33,824 bases of DNA from Bacteroidota bacterium (GCA_013816895.1 JACDDR010000032.1:1-33824), one strand, 5' to 3'; positions 17,701 through 25,635 are shown, counted from the first letter of the stretch. The notes: generated by a model not told the origin, from the letters alone. A program made the numbers and translations.

Positions 17701-18101
17701 TGGTTTAATTTATTTTTGGCCGCTACTTTCTCGCAGAGAGCGCTGGGATAAGTAATAACAATGCCGCTGAAATTATCTTTTGAAACCAGGTTCAGTACTT
17801 CTGTTCTTTCCTGGATATTGGCATTGGTTGTTTTTTCAATCTGGTAAGGTTGTCGGTATGTCTCCGGAAAGAAAAATACTTTTTCGTTTTTAAGCAGTGC
17901 TTCAATATCGTTTAGCAAATACGCGGCCTTTTCCTGTTCGGAGGCAATGATGATGATATTTTTTTTAGATGAATTAAAGAGAGATTGAATAAAAAAGGCA
18001 AAAGAAGATCCGTTCAAACCTTGCAACCGGTGGTTTTGGCTTAGGTTTAAATCGTTAATGCGGGAATCAAAAATACCGTCCAGTTTCTGTATTAAAGACA
18101 T
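14724..18101 (-). CDS. mfd: Transcription-repair coupling factor
   Basis: Removes RNA polymerase stalled at DNA lesions and recruits UvrA. It has 1125 residues, normal for Bacteroidota Mfd. The N-terminal UvrB-like region includes FFPETYRQPYQIEKT and RGGIIDVYSFANEYPYRIE. The RNAP-interacting domain has DYVTHIDHGIGRFAGL. The RecG-like translocase carries Walker A GDVGFGKTE near residue 582, the DEEQ box near 684, TLTATPIPRTL and QMRGRVGRS. The TRG motif region and C-terminal D7 domain close the protein. It is divergent from the T9SS gene at 18387. No truncation is seen. Confidence 0.97.
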   Translation of the reverse strand: MSLIQKLDGIFDSRINDLNLSQNHRLQGLNGSSFAFFIQSLFNSSKKNIIIIASEQEKAAYLLNDIEALLKNEKVFFFPETYRQPYQIEKTTNANIQERTEVLNLVSKDNFSGIVITYPSALCEKVAAKNKLNQNTLQIRKKEKLSIDFISEFLLSYNFEHVDFVFEPGQFSIRGGIIDVYSFANEYPYRIELFGNEVEDIKTFDPVSQLSNGSFAFITIIPNINSTVFNEEKSIFINYFNASDTLLFFDDVEYAYDLFDKKFDKAQTAFHSHHGEIKQVPPEKLYATSEELKSFVSTFTCWETGITSSLNGTPLSFNQQPQPSFNKNFDLLIKNLKENVTKGYTNFFLTDNTKQADRLITIFNDLLAKEHRTYDTLISYEALNIHEGFIDHDLKLAVYTDHQLFERYHRFKLKESKYKNAEAFTIKEVLMLNPGDYVTHIDHGIGRFAGLHKLNINGKEQESVKLLFKDNDALYVSIHSLHRISKYSGKEGHVPRVDKLGSTTWATLKQKTKRNVKALAYDLIKLYAERKSKPGHSFPQDNYLQYELEASFIYEDTPDQVKVTGDVKKDMERPHPMDRLICGDVGFGKTEIAIRAAFKAVCDSKQVAVLVPTTILAYQHYKTFTERLKNLPANVEYINRFKSAKEQKEIVQKLQDGKIDILIGTHKLVGKEVKFKDLGLLIVDEEQKFGVGVKDKLKTFKSSIDTLTLTATPIPRTLQFSLMGARDLSVISTPPPNRYPVQTELHSFSEELIRDAVSYELNRGGQVFFVNNKVSNIAEIAGIVQRLVPDARIAIGHGQMEGDKLEDVMLGFMEGDYDVLVATTIIESGLDISNANTIIINDAQNFGLSDLHQMRGRVGRSNKKAFCYLLAPSQISLTTEARKRLRAIVDFSDLGSGFQIAMRDLDIRGAGNLLGGEQSGFINDMGFDTYMKILNEAVDELKEEGWYKEISGEESSDLDKSVFSRQFVKETVIDTDLQLLIPDPYVSSLTERLLLYRELDNITKEEDLIRFETNLRDRFGPVPAEVSELIHVLRLRWHAMKLGFEKLTLKNGKMIAYFISKKNSDFFSTPIFHASLAFAQKHPNLCQLKEQNNKLLLTIEDVASVKRASEVFSRIESLIVLPPVI

Positions 18102-18176
18102 TTAAGGCCGCGAAATTAAGTAATAATCTATGGAGTTGTGAGAAAAAAAAGAGCCCGTAGTACCATGAAAAGTGGC

Positions 18177-18203
18177 AAAAGACGTCGTATTTCGGCGTCT
18201 TTT
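18177..18203. repeat. Strong hairpin in the mfd / T9SS divergent intergenic region
   Basis: AAAAGACGTCG, loop TATTT, CGGCGTCTTTT: an 11-bp stem with a single T-G wobble, with A-rich and T-rich ends on both strands. It could act as a bidirectional transcription terminator or a cruciform-forming site between divergent genes. No gene ends into it from either side, which makes a plain terminator role puzzling. The rest of 18102-18386 holds only the promoter of the downstream gene and short spurious ORFs. Confidence 0.6.
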
Positions 18204-18324
18204 AACAAAAAACCGCCAAATTAGGCATCTTTTAGTTGTTTTTTTAGGGCAAAACGTGGGAATAAATTCTAAGAAGCCCATCAATAGCCCTACAAGAATG
18301 ATTTTATATTTTAACATCTCAGCA

Positions 18325-18356
18325 GTTGACGGACTAAAAAATGATGGATATATTTG
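18325..18356 (+). promoter_or_regulatory. Bacteroidota promoter of the Omp28-like gene
   Basis: TATATTTG at 18349-18356 is a perfect TAnnTTTG -7 box. A GTTG -33 box lies at 18325-18328 with a 20-nt spacer. Transcription would begin about 25 nt before the ATG at 18387. Confidence 0.75.
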
Positions 18357-18386
18357 TTTAAATAATTAATTAAATCCATTTAACAC

Positions 18387-20225
18387 ATGAAAAAAAATTT
18401 ATTAACGATAGTTGCCTTAACGTCCTTTGCCGGAAGTGTTATGGCCCAATTACCTGTGAGCACAACGCCGCAGAATAAATCGGCTGTATTGGAAGAGTTT
18501 ACAGGAATTTATTGCGGATACTGTCCGGATGGTCATCAGATTGCTAACACAATAAAAAATTCCAATCCGACCAAAGTTGTATTAATCAATATCCATGCAG
18601 GTGGTTATGCTAACGTAGCTGTTGGCGAGCCGGATTTGAAAACTACTGAAGGAACAGCTATTAACAGTATGACCGGTATGAACATAACAGGATACCCGGC
18701 GGGCGATATTAGCCGTGTAGTTGTAGCGAGCGCCGCTCAGCAAACAGCCGCTCCTTATGGCATGGCTCAGGGCAGGAATAAATGGACAACTTCCGTGAAC
18801 TCTATCCTTACTCAGACTTCATACTGTAATGTTGCTTTGCAGGGAACAGTTGACGTGAACACGCGTGTGTTAACAGTTGTGGCGCAGGTTTATTATACTG
18901 CAAACAGTCCTGTTTCAACAAACTCATTAACTATCTTTTTATTAGAAGACAAAGTTATCGGGCCTCAGCACAATTATGGTACTCCGTATTATAACGCTGC
19001 TAACTATAATGCTGATGGTTCATACAATCATAACCACGTATTACGTAAGGGTTTAACTCCAACTTATGGAATTACTATTCCGGTTACTACAATGGGAACT
19101 ACTTTCACGACTACCGCTACTTATACAATTCCTGCAACTTATGGTGCTGCCGGTAAAACCAATCCTTGCTTACTTGGTAACCTCGAGTTAGCGGCGTTTG
19201 TAACTGAAACAGACAGGCCAACAATTACAGGCGCTAACGGTCCTGTAATGCTTTCTGGTTTTGCGAATGCTCTTGACATTGCTACTACTAACATGGCATG
19301 TGACCCGTTTGTTTGTTCAGGAAGTAACTTTGCTTCTTCTTTCAAATTTACAAACATGGGAAGCACTCCTGTAACAAGCGCTGTGTTTTCTTATTCTATG
19401 AATGGAACTGCTACTGGTACCATTAACTGGAGCGGTAACGTAAACTCAATGACTTCATCGCAAACAGTTACAGTTCCTTTAATTAATTTCACAGCTCTTC
19501 CTTCTAATACTATCACCGTTGATGTTGTTTCTGTAAACGGAAGCAATGATCAGAATGCAGTTAATAACCTTGGTTCAAAAACAACCATTCTTACTACTGC
19601 TATCGCAAACAGCATTAACATGCAGATGGATTTCACTCAGGATCAATACGGTTCTGAAGATTCATGGGTTGTATATAATGAAGTTTCTAACGCAATTATC
19701 TCACAGGACGGACCATTTACTGACTTAGCTGCTTCAGGAACACTTTTACATACAAAAACATTTACTATCGGCGCTAACACTTGCTACAAGCTTGTTGTAA
19801 GTGATGCTTATGGTGATGGTGTAAATTCAGGTTACGGTGTTGGTGGTTACTCTTTAAAATCAGGAGGATCTCCTATCATCACTTCAAACGGACAGTATGG
19901 AACAGGTGAAACCAAACTTTACAAGTCTTCAGCTTCAGTTGGTATTGGTGCTGTTACAGCCGGTAATATTAACGCTGTAAACATTTATCCTAACCCAACG
20001 GCCGGCACAACTAATCTTTCTGTAGATCTTCGTCAGAACGAATCAGTTTCTGTTTCTGTTCTGAATGCTATCGGACAGGAAGTTTACACTTTGAAATCTG
20101 CTAACTACAATGCAGGTGTTAATACTATTTCTTTCAATACTGAAAATTGGGCAGCCGGTGTTTACTTTGTAAACGTTGCTACTGCTAATGGTTCAGTTAA
20201 ACAAAAGTTAACTGTTAACAAATAA
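18387..20225 (+). CDS. Omp28-related T9SS-sorted protein with thioredoxin-like CxxC domain
   Basis: Secreted protein of 612 residues. A Sec signal peptide (residues 1-20, ending SVMA-Q) precedes an Omp28-like thioredoxin-fold domain containing VLEEFTGIYCGYCPDGH with C43 and C46. The middle holds beta-rich Ig-like segments, and a long Gly/Asn/Ser/Thr-rich stretch ends in the T9SS type A sorting domain (about 535-612: IYPNP, LNAIGQEVY, AAGVYFVNV, KLTVNK). It should be exported by Sec, pass the outer membrane via T9SS and be attached or released at the cell surface. It has its own consensus promoter and a strong terminator, suggesting a well expressed single-gene unit. The redox activity of the CGYC pair is inferred. 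Confidence 0.88.
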   Translation: MKKNLLTIVALTSFAGSVMAQLPVSTTPQNKSAVLEEFTGIYCGYCPDGHQIANTIKNSNPTKVVLINIHAGGYANVAVGEPDLKTTEGTAINSMTGMNITGYPAGDISRVVVASAAQQTAAPYGMAQGRNKWTTSVNSILTQTSYCNVALQGTVDVNTRVLTVVAQVYYTANSPVSTNSLTIFLLEDKVIGPQHNYGTPYYNAANYNADGSYNHNHVLRKGLTPTYGITIPVTTMGTTFTTTATYTIPATYGAAGKTNPCLLGNLELAAFVTETDRPTITGANGPVMLSGFANALDIATTNMACDPFVCSGSNFASSFKFTNMGSTPVTSAVFSYSMNGTATGTINWSGNVNSMTSSQTVTVPLINFTALPSNTITVDVVSVNGSNDQNAVNNLGSKTTILTTAIANSINMQMDFTQDQYGSEDSWVVYNEVSNAIISQDGPFTDLAASGTLLHTKTFTIGANTCYKLVVSDAYGDGVNSGYGVGGYSLKSGGSPIITSNGQYGTGETKLYKSSASVGIGAVTAGNINAVNIYPNPTAGTTNLSVDLRQNESVSVSVLNAIGQEVYTLKSANYNAGVNTISFNTENWAAGVYFVNVATANGSVKQKLTVNK

Positions 20226-20241
20226 AATACATTCTGTTTAA

Positions 20242-20279
20242 AATAAAAGCTGGCTAAACGGTCAGCTTTTATTTTTTAT
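20242..20279 (+). terminator. Intrinsic terminator after the Omp28-like gene
   Basis: A perfect 11-bp stem AATAAAAGCTG/CAGCTTTTATT encloses a 10-nt loop and is followed by a T-rich tail. It starts 16 bp after the stop codon. Confidence 0.9.
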
Positions 20280-20305
20280 TCACATTCAATTAATCAAAAA
20301 CCACA

Positions 20306-21121
20306 ATGAAAAAAATTACCATCTTAGCTTTTATCTGCTTAACAGCTGGATTATCTGCTCAGAGCTTTTCGATTTATAAAACCAACAATGCCGGTGTAAA
20401 CACTGTTACGGTTACCAATGGCGGCAATTTAACCGAGGCTACGGTTGCCGGCGGAAACACCAACACAAAAATTAAAATAAAAAACAACGCGGCTAATACG
20501 CAAACATTCAGTGTTCTCCGGTCGGTAGTATTTAACAGCCCAACATTAATTTTAGACGGTAGTTCCACCACGCCGAATACTTACTTTTGTTTTGGATATT
20601 CCTGCTTCGCAAGCAATGTAAACAGTCCGACTCCTTCGGATTATACTATTCTCGCAGCATCGGGACAAACCAGCACAACCTTTCCATATGCGGATAATTC
20701 CTTCGCTAATTCTCAACCTTTCTCGCTTTACCTGGCAGAAGGAACTAATGTTGGAAATTATGTAATACGTTACAAGGTGTTTAATATCAGCAACGCCAAT
20801 GATACCCTTGCGTTTACTGTTTCTTATAACCCTGGTGTTGGGATTAAAGAACACAACGGAAACGTACAGATGATCTCAGGAGTTTATCCTAATCCCGCAA
20901 GTACCGAAGCAATTCTTTCAGTAAACTCAACCAGAAATCAAACAGGTTCAGTGACTATTTATAATGCAATCGGACAGCGGGTAAAAACCATTACGGTTAA
21001 TCTTGAAAGCGGTTCAAATGAATTAAAAATAAATACAAGCGAACTAAACGCGGGTGTTTATAACGTAACGTTAAATTCTTCTGAAGGATTGTCATCTAAA
21101 AAATTAATTGTTTCAAAATAA
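20306..21121 (+). CDS. T9SS-sorted secreted protein of unknown function
   Basis: A 271-residue protein with a Sec signal peptide (1-18, ending GLSA-Q) and a C-terminal T9SS type A domain (about 195-271: VYPNPAS, IYNAIGQRV, LNAGVYNVT, KKLIVSK). The central region is beta-rich, Thr/Asn-rich and contains SSTTPNTYFCFGYSCF (about 89-104) with a possible disulfide pair. I recognise no catalytic motif; the region around FSVLRSVVFNS resembles generic immunoglobulin-like exported domains. It is flanked by terminators on both sides, so it is probably a separate transcription unit, although no clear TAnnTTTG box is seen in the short gap upstream. Confidence 0.85.
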   Translation: MKKITILAFICLTAGLSAQSFSIYKTNNAGVNTVTVTNGGNLTEATVAGGNTNTKIKIKNNAANTQTFSVLRSVVFNSPTLILDGSSTTPNTYFCFGYSCFASNVNSPTPSDYTILAASGQTSTTFPYADNSFANSQPFSLYLAEGTNVGNYVIRYKVFNISNANDTLAFTVSYNPGVGIKEHNGNVQMISGVYPNPASTEAILSVNSTRNQTGSVTIYNAIGQRVKTITVNLESGSNELKINTSELNAGVYNVTLNSSEGLSSKKLIVSK

Positions 21122-21127
21122 TAAATA

Positions 21128-21160
21128 AGAAGCCTTTGTTGAAAAACAGAGGTTTCTTTT
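21128..21160 (+). terminator. Intrinsic terminator after the 20306 gene
   Basis: Stem AGAAGCCT/AGGTTTCT (one wobble), a one-base internal mismatch, inner stem TGTT/AACA with a GAAA tetraloop, then a T run. It ends 10 bp before the next start codon. Confidence 0.85.
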
Positions 21161-21170
21161 CTGATTAAAA

Positions 21171-21944
21171 ATGAGAATAAAAGGCATAATCTGGTTAATG
21201 TTTTTTTTGTTTGCCTTTAAGGTAAACTCACAGGTAAGCGCTTGTCCTAACTGGTCGAAAACAGATTGCAATGGAAAGGCGCATACGCTGTATGGACATC
21301 TTGACAGCAACCAGGTAGTGGCACTCATTTTCGGTATGGGTTGTTCGTCCTGCACCGATGCGATAAGTTTTTTCACCTCTTTAAAAACAAAATACACATC
21401 AAGTCACCCGGGGAAATTCAAAGTTTTTTACATGGATTTTTTTGCCGGAAACACCTGCGCTAATAACGTAACACCAATAGTAGGCACAGCGCTGGATGCA
21501 GGATTCGATAATTGCTCTGCGGAGCTCGCAGCATATACCAGCGCTTCTCCGATGACGTACGTGGTTGTGGTAGGGGGAAGTTCACATTCCATCCTGTACT
21601 CTATAAAAAAATACATTTTTGATTATTCAGATTCAACGAATATTGTTACTGCCATTGATAACTATTTTGTGCCGGCAGGAATAAAGAAAAATGATGAATC
21701 TTCTTTCAAGAGCACGTTTTATCCCAATCCTGCACATGACAAAACAACGGTGAAAAGCAAAGACGAAGAAATTCAGTCTTATAGCATTATTGATTCAAAA
21801 GGAATGAAAGTGAGTGAACTTAAAAATATTTCACGCAGGGAAATCAGCATCAGCCTCGAAGGGTTCTGTAATGGCGAATATTACGTAGAACTGACTTACA
21901 AATCCGGCCGGAGGGAAACTCAAAAAATCACGACGCAAAACTAA
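21171..21944 (+). CDS. T9SS-sorted thioredoxin-like protein
   Basis: A 257-residue secreted protein. A signal peptide (1-20, ending VNS-Q) is followed by a thioredoxin-like domain: ALIFGMGCSSCTDA puts a C58-x2-C61 pair after a hydrophobic strand, and FKVFYMDFFAGNTCAN supplies the next strand and another Cys. The C-terminal T9SS type A domain starts at about 183 with FYPNPAHDK and ends RETQKITTQN. It probably belongs with the Omp28-like protein two genes upstream as a cell-surface redox or disulfide protein, but no partner or substrate is visible. Only 10 bp separate its start from the preceding terminator. Confidence 0.85.
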   Translation: MRIKGIIWLMFFLFAFKVNSQVSACPNWSKTDCNGKAHTLYGHLDSNQVVALIFGMGCSSCTDAISFFTSLKTKYTSSHPGKFKVFYMDFFAGNTCANNVTPIVGTALDAGFDNCSAELAAYTSASPMTYVVVVGGSSHSILYSIKKYIFDYSDSTNIVTAIDNYFVPAGIKKNDESSFKSTFYPNPAHDKTTVKSKDEEIQSYSIIDSKGMKVSELKNISRREISISLEGFCNGEYYVELTYKSGRRETQKITTQN

Positions 21945-22046
21945 ACTTACAACAAGCATTTTTGGCAAGCTCTAACGCTCACTCCTTTCAGCCATTTGCA
22001 GTAATATTCATTTTTTTTGCGTTTCTTTACATTTTTAAAATTAACT

Positions 22047-23060
22047 ATGGAATTATATTTAGACTCAGCCAACTTAAAGGAAATTGAAGAAGGCTTTAAA
22101 CTTGGTTTTTTAAATGGCTTAACCACTACACCTACCTTTATGCAAAAGGAAGGGATCACTGATATTGATGGAACGATTGTAAAACTCAGTAAAATAGTTC
22201 CTGTCTTGCAGATAGAAGCACTTGGAAATACAGCGGAAGAAGTTCTTGCAGAAGCCGAGCGCCAGATTAAATTAGGACTTGACATTAACAAAACTGTTTT
22301 TAAAATTCCGGTTTCTCTTGAAGGAGTTCGCGCTTGTAAAATGCTGCGCGACAAAGGATACCTTGTGAACGTACACCTTGTTTACACCCTTCAGCAGGCT
22401 TATATGGCTATGCAGGCCGGAGCAACGTATGTTTGCCCGCTTGTTGGACGCTTACAGGATCAGGGACACGATGCCCTTGCCTTAGTGCAGCAGTGTGTTG
22501 ATGCGGTTGATATTTACGGATACGATACTAAAATAATGTTCTCTTCGGTAAGAACCGCCGAACATGTTCGCAATGCTATAAATATTGGCGTACACACTAT
22601 CACTGTGCCGCTAAAAATATTAAAACAACTCACTGAAAATAACTTTACAACATTGGGTACCGATCAGTTCTTTATGGATACGCGTATGATGATGGTTAAA
22701 GTAAGAGAGGCGATCAATGGCGTAAATCCTGTTGTGAACGAAGACACTTCCATTACAGATGCCATTATTAAAATGACTGAATTCAATTTTGGCGCCATTA
22801 CGGTTACAAAAAAGGACGGAAGCATCAAAGGCGTATTTACAGACGGTTCTCTTCGAAAATTAATCATGGATAAAGGACGGGACATACTTAATAAAAAATT
22901 AAGCGACCTTGAATACCGCGAGCCAATTACTATTGACGGCAACGTGTTGTTAAACGAAGCCAACGCCCTGTTTAAAAAAACACAGGTGGATACCATTGTT
23001 GTGACCAACGAAGGAAAACCTGTTGGAATGCTGGACATACAGGACCTTAACCATAACTAG
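22047..23060 (+). CDS. Transaldolase/fructose-6-phosphate aldolase-like enzyme fused to a C-terminal CBS pair
   Basis: A 337-residue two-part protein. Residues 1-217 are an FSA/TalC-type class I aldolase: it starts MELYLDSANLKEIEE, has the Schiff-base K86 in FKIPVSLEGVRACKML (K85 in E. coli FSA), the Tyr of GATYVCPLVGR and TVPLKILKQL. Residues about 222-337 are a CBS pair: ITDAIIKMTEFNFGAITV, IKGVFTDGSLRKLI, then DTIVVTNEGKPVGMLDIQDL. The FTDGxLR and final HxxDL-like pattern is the one found on KdsD arabinose-5-phosphate isomerases. The start at 22047 gives the usual family N-terminus; an in-frame ATG at 22017 adds ten unlikely residues. Fusion to CBS suggests nucleotide or CMP-sugar feedback control (inference). 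A terminator and a KdsC-like phosphatase gene follow. Confidence 0.88.
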   Translation: MELYLDSANLKEIEEGFKLGFLNGLTTTPTFMQKEGITDIDGTIVKLSKIVPVLQIEALGNTAEEVLAEAERQIKLGLDINKTVFKIPVSLEGVRACKMLRDKGYLVNVHLVYTLQQAYMAMQAGATYVCPLVGRLQDQGHDALALVQQCVDAVDIYGYDTKIMFSSVRTAEHVRNAINIGVHTITVPLKILKQLTENNFTTLGTDQFFMDTRMMMVKVREAINGVNPVVNEDTSITDAIIKMTEFNFGAITVTKKDGSIKGVFTDGSLRKLIMDKGRDILNKKLSDLEYREPITIDGNVLLNEANALFKKTQVDTIVVTNEGKPVGMLDIQDLNHN

Positions 23061-23066
23061 AAATTT

Positions 23067-23092
23067 AGCCCTGTTTAAGCGGGGCTTTTTTT
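23067..23092 (+). terminator. Intrinsic terminator directly abutting the next start codon
   Basis: Stem AGCCCT/GGGGCT (one wobble) with an 8-nt loop, then seven T ending immediately before the ATG at 23093. It could end the aldolase transcript or attenuate expression of the phosphatase. Confidence 0.75.
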
Positions 23093-23800
23093 ATGACAGA
23101 AACTGAACGCATATATCTCTCGCTGGGAGCAAGGTTTGTAACACCTTTTGATGAGCTTAAGGCAAAGCTTAAGAATATTCGCGCCGTCATATATGATTGG
23201 GACGGCGTATTTAACAACGGCGCAAAATCCGGTAACGGGAGCAGCACGTTTAGCGAGGTAGACAGCATGGGAACAAATCTGCTGAGATATTCATTTTATT
23301 TAAAAAACAACAGTTTGCCTTTAAGTGCTATTATCAGTGGCGAAAAAAATGAAACGGCTTTTTATTTTAGCAAGCGGGAATGTTTTCATTATTCGGTTTT
23401 TAAAGCGGCCAACAATAAAATAGACGCGCTCAATTTTATTTGTGAGAAAGAAAAAATACAGCCATCGGAAGTGGCCTATTTTTTTGATGATGTACTTGAT
23501 CTCTCAATGGCTGAGGTTTGCGGAGTAAGAATTCTTGTCAATCAGAAAGCGAATCCTTTGTTTGTGAATTATTGCGTTAAACACAAGCTGGTGGATTACC
23601 TCACTGCTTCTGCCGGAGGTTCGCATGCTGTGAGAGAATCTACCGAACTGCTTATTGAGATGAATGGTAACTTTGAGAAGGTAATGACCGATAGAAAAAA
23701 TTCCGCAACTGAGTATAAAGAATATCTCGAAAAGAGACAGGCAATTATCACGCAATATTTTACGTTTGCTGACGGTAAATTTGAAAAGGCCGATCTCTAA
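23093..23800 (+). CDS. KdsC-like HAD-superfamily phosphatase
   Basis: A 235-residue HAD hydrolase of the cap-less KdsC type, which in Kdo or nonulosonate synthesis removes phosphate from 3-deoxy-sugar phosphates. Motif I is VIYDWDGVF with D35 and D37. Motif II is IISGEKN (S82), and motif IV FFDDVLD has D132, D133 and D136. AGGSHAVRESTELLIE matches the C-terminal active-site tail of KdsC. Compared with KdsC (about 170-190 residues) it carries about 30 extra N-terminal residues and a C-terminal tail of about 45. Its neighbour is the aldolase-CBS gene, whose CBS pair is KdsD-like, so the two may share a pathway. The substrate is unknown. It ends overlapping the convergent ABC gene by 4 bp. Confidence 0.83.
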   Translation: MTETERIYLSLGARFVTPFDELKAKLKNIRAVIYDWDGVFNNGAKSGNGSSTFSEVDSMGTNLLRYSFYLKNNSLPLSAIISGEKNETAFYFSKRECFHYSVFKAANNKIDALNFICEKEKIQPSEVAYFFDDVLDLSMAEVCGVRILVNQKANPLFVNYCVKHKLVDYLTASAGGSHAVRESTELLIEMNGNFEKVMTDRKNSATEYKEYLEKRQAIITQYFTFADGKFEKADL

Positions 23801-25635
23801 GATAACTCAAACTGCATTTTACTCAGCTTGTGATACAACCCCGCTTCGTTAAGAATTAACTGCTGATGTGTTCCGCTTTCCTGTATAACTCCTTTTTGCA
23901 ACACAACAATTTTATCAGCGTTGCGGATCGTAGAAAAACGGTGAGCGATAACAATGCTGGTTCTGCCTACCATCAGCTTATCCAGGGCTTCCTGAACAAG
24001 TTGTTCGCTTTCGCTGTCCAAACTGCTGGTAGCTTCATCTAAGATTAAGATACTCGGATTTTTTAAAACTGCACGGGCTATCGCAATTCGCTGACGTTGT
24101 CCGCCCGATAATTGTATTCCTCTTTCACCCACAAGGGTTAAAAATTTATCAGGAAAAGAATTTATAAAATCAAGAGCATTGGCTTTCCTGGCGGCTTCTT
24201 CTATTTCAAGATCTGTAGCATTTGGCTTGCCATAGGCTATATTATCGCGTATGGTTCCTGCAAATAAAATTACATCCTGCGGAACGATGGCAATTTGTTT
24301 TCGGAGTTCGGTGAGTTGATATTCTTTGGTGTTCTTTCCATCCACTTCTATCGTGCCTTGCTGCGGGTCGTAAAAACGTAAAATAAGACTTGCAATGGTT
24401 GATTTACCTGATCCGCTGCTGCCTACGAGCGCAACGGTTTGCCCAGAGCTGGCTTTGAAAGAAATAGATTTTAAAACTTCAAAATCGGGACGGGTGGGAT
24501 AATTAAAAGAAACATCTTTAAATTCGATTTCACCTTTAGACGGTGTTGCAACAACATTACTCTGAAACAATTCAATATTCTCAATGTCGCTGTCAATTAA
24601 TTCAAATACGCGATCAGTGGCTCCAAGCGCGCGCTGTATGGACGCGATTTGTTCGGGAAGTCCACCCAATGATCCTGCCACAAAAAGAGCCAGCATTAAA
24701 AATTGCCCGAATTGCTCGGCTGTAAGTGTTTTATTCATCACCATCTGAACCATGATGTAAAGAATAAAGAACACTGTTCCGAAAACAAATGTAATCACAA
24801 AGGCAAAAAAAGTTCCGCGAAAAACTCCGTATTTGAATCCAAAATTTTTAATATCGGTTGTTTTTTCGGTATAACGTTTTAACTCATACGCTTCGTTGGT
24901 AAACGTTTTTACATTGGAAATGCCAGATAACACTTCGCCAACAATAACACTTGCTTCTGCGATTTTGTCCTGAAAACTTTTCGAATATTTTCTGATTTTT
25001 TTCGCGAATAAAATAGAAACAATGGTAAGCGGTGGAATAATAAAAATAAACCATTTCGCAATTTCCCATTCGGTTAAAAGCACCATCAACACAAGTCCGC
25101 CAACGCCTACAATGCTTTGCCTTATGAGTTCAGCGATGTTAATGGTAAAGGCTTCTGAAATAACATTAATATCTGTTGCCATGCGGCTGCTTAATTCCGC
25201 TACCTGGTTTTTTGAAAAGAAACCCATGGGCATTTGTATTAATCGCTTGAAGGTATCGTTGCGTAAGCCTTGTAAAATATTTTCAGTAACGAGTGTAAAA
25301 AAATAAACTCTTCCAAAAGAAAACACACCTTGTATTAATAAGATGATCAGCAATGTAATTCCGAGGTGCGCAAGTTTGCCCTGGTTTTCAGAAAGATGTT
25401 CAGGGCTGTTGTCAAAAAAACCAAAGAGTGCCCCTGCCTTTACCGGGAATAATAAACCAACAGAAGCGGTTCCAATCAAAAAGATCATCCCCATCAAAAA
25501 CTGCCATTTTTGTCTTTTCAGGTAGGAAAATAAACGTAAAGATTTTTTTAAGTTTGCCAGGCTGAGCTTTGCCTTTGGAAGTTCGTCTGAATCGGAATTA
25601 GTGGGTCCGTGCCCTCTGCCACCTCTTTTTGCCAT
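23797..25635 (-). CDS. ABC exporter, fused permease-ATPase (MsbA/BmrA-like half transporter)
   Basis: A 612-residue homodimeric exporter. An N-terminal cytoplasmic lead (MAKRGGRGHGP) precedes six transmembrane helices in about residues 45-330. The ATPase domain has Walker A ALVGSSGSGKST near 404, Q-loop VPQDVILFAGTI, signature LSGGQRQRIAIARA, Walker B SILILDEATSSLD and H-loop VIAHRFSTI, all intact. The ORF extends 43 codons further upstream, but that part overlaps the rpmH promoter and is unlike the family, so the ATG at 25635 is chosen. The substrate (lipid, peptide or drug) cannot be told. It is convergent with the KdsC-like gene and divergent from rpmH. Confidence 0.92.
   Translation of the reverse strand: MAKRGGRGHGPTNSDSDELPKAKLSLANLKKSLRLFSYLKRQKWQFLMGMIFLIGTASVGLLFPVKAGALFGFFDNSPEHLSENQGKLAHLGITLLIILLIQGVFSFGRVYFFTLVTENILQGLRNDTFKRLIQMPMGFFSKNQVAELSSRMATDINVISEAFTINIAELIRQSIVGVGGLVLMVLLTEWEIAKWFIFIIPPLTIVSILFAKKIRKYSKSFQDKIAEASVIVGEVLSGISNVKTFTNEAYELKRYTEKTTDIKNFGFKYGVFRGTFFAFVITFVFGTVFFILYIMVQMVMNKTLTAEQFGQFLMLALFVAGSLGGLPEQIASIQRALGATDRVFELIDSDIENIELFQSNVVATPSKGEIEFKDVSFNYPTRPDFEVLKSISFKASSGQTVALVGSSGSGKSTIASLILRFYDPQQGTIEVDGKNTKEYQLTELRKQIAIVPQDVILFAGTIRDNIAYGKPNATDLEIEEAARKANALDFINSFPDKFLTLVGERGIQLSGGQRQRIAIARAVLKNPSILILDEATSSLDSESEQLVQEALDKLMVGRTSIVIAHRFSTIRNADKIVVLQKGVIQESGTHQQLILNEAGLYHKLSKMQFELS

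Noticed and set aside
18102..18369. Short ORFs on both strands in the mfd / T9SS intergenic region
   Set aside because: Their translations have no recognisable motif or low-complexity coding character, they overlap each other, the hairpin and the promoter, and they lack conserved starts.
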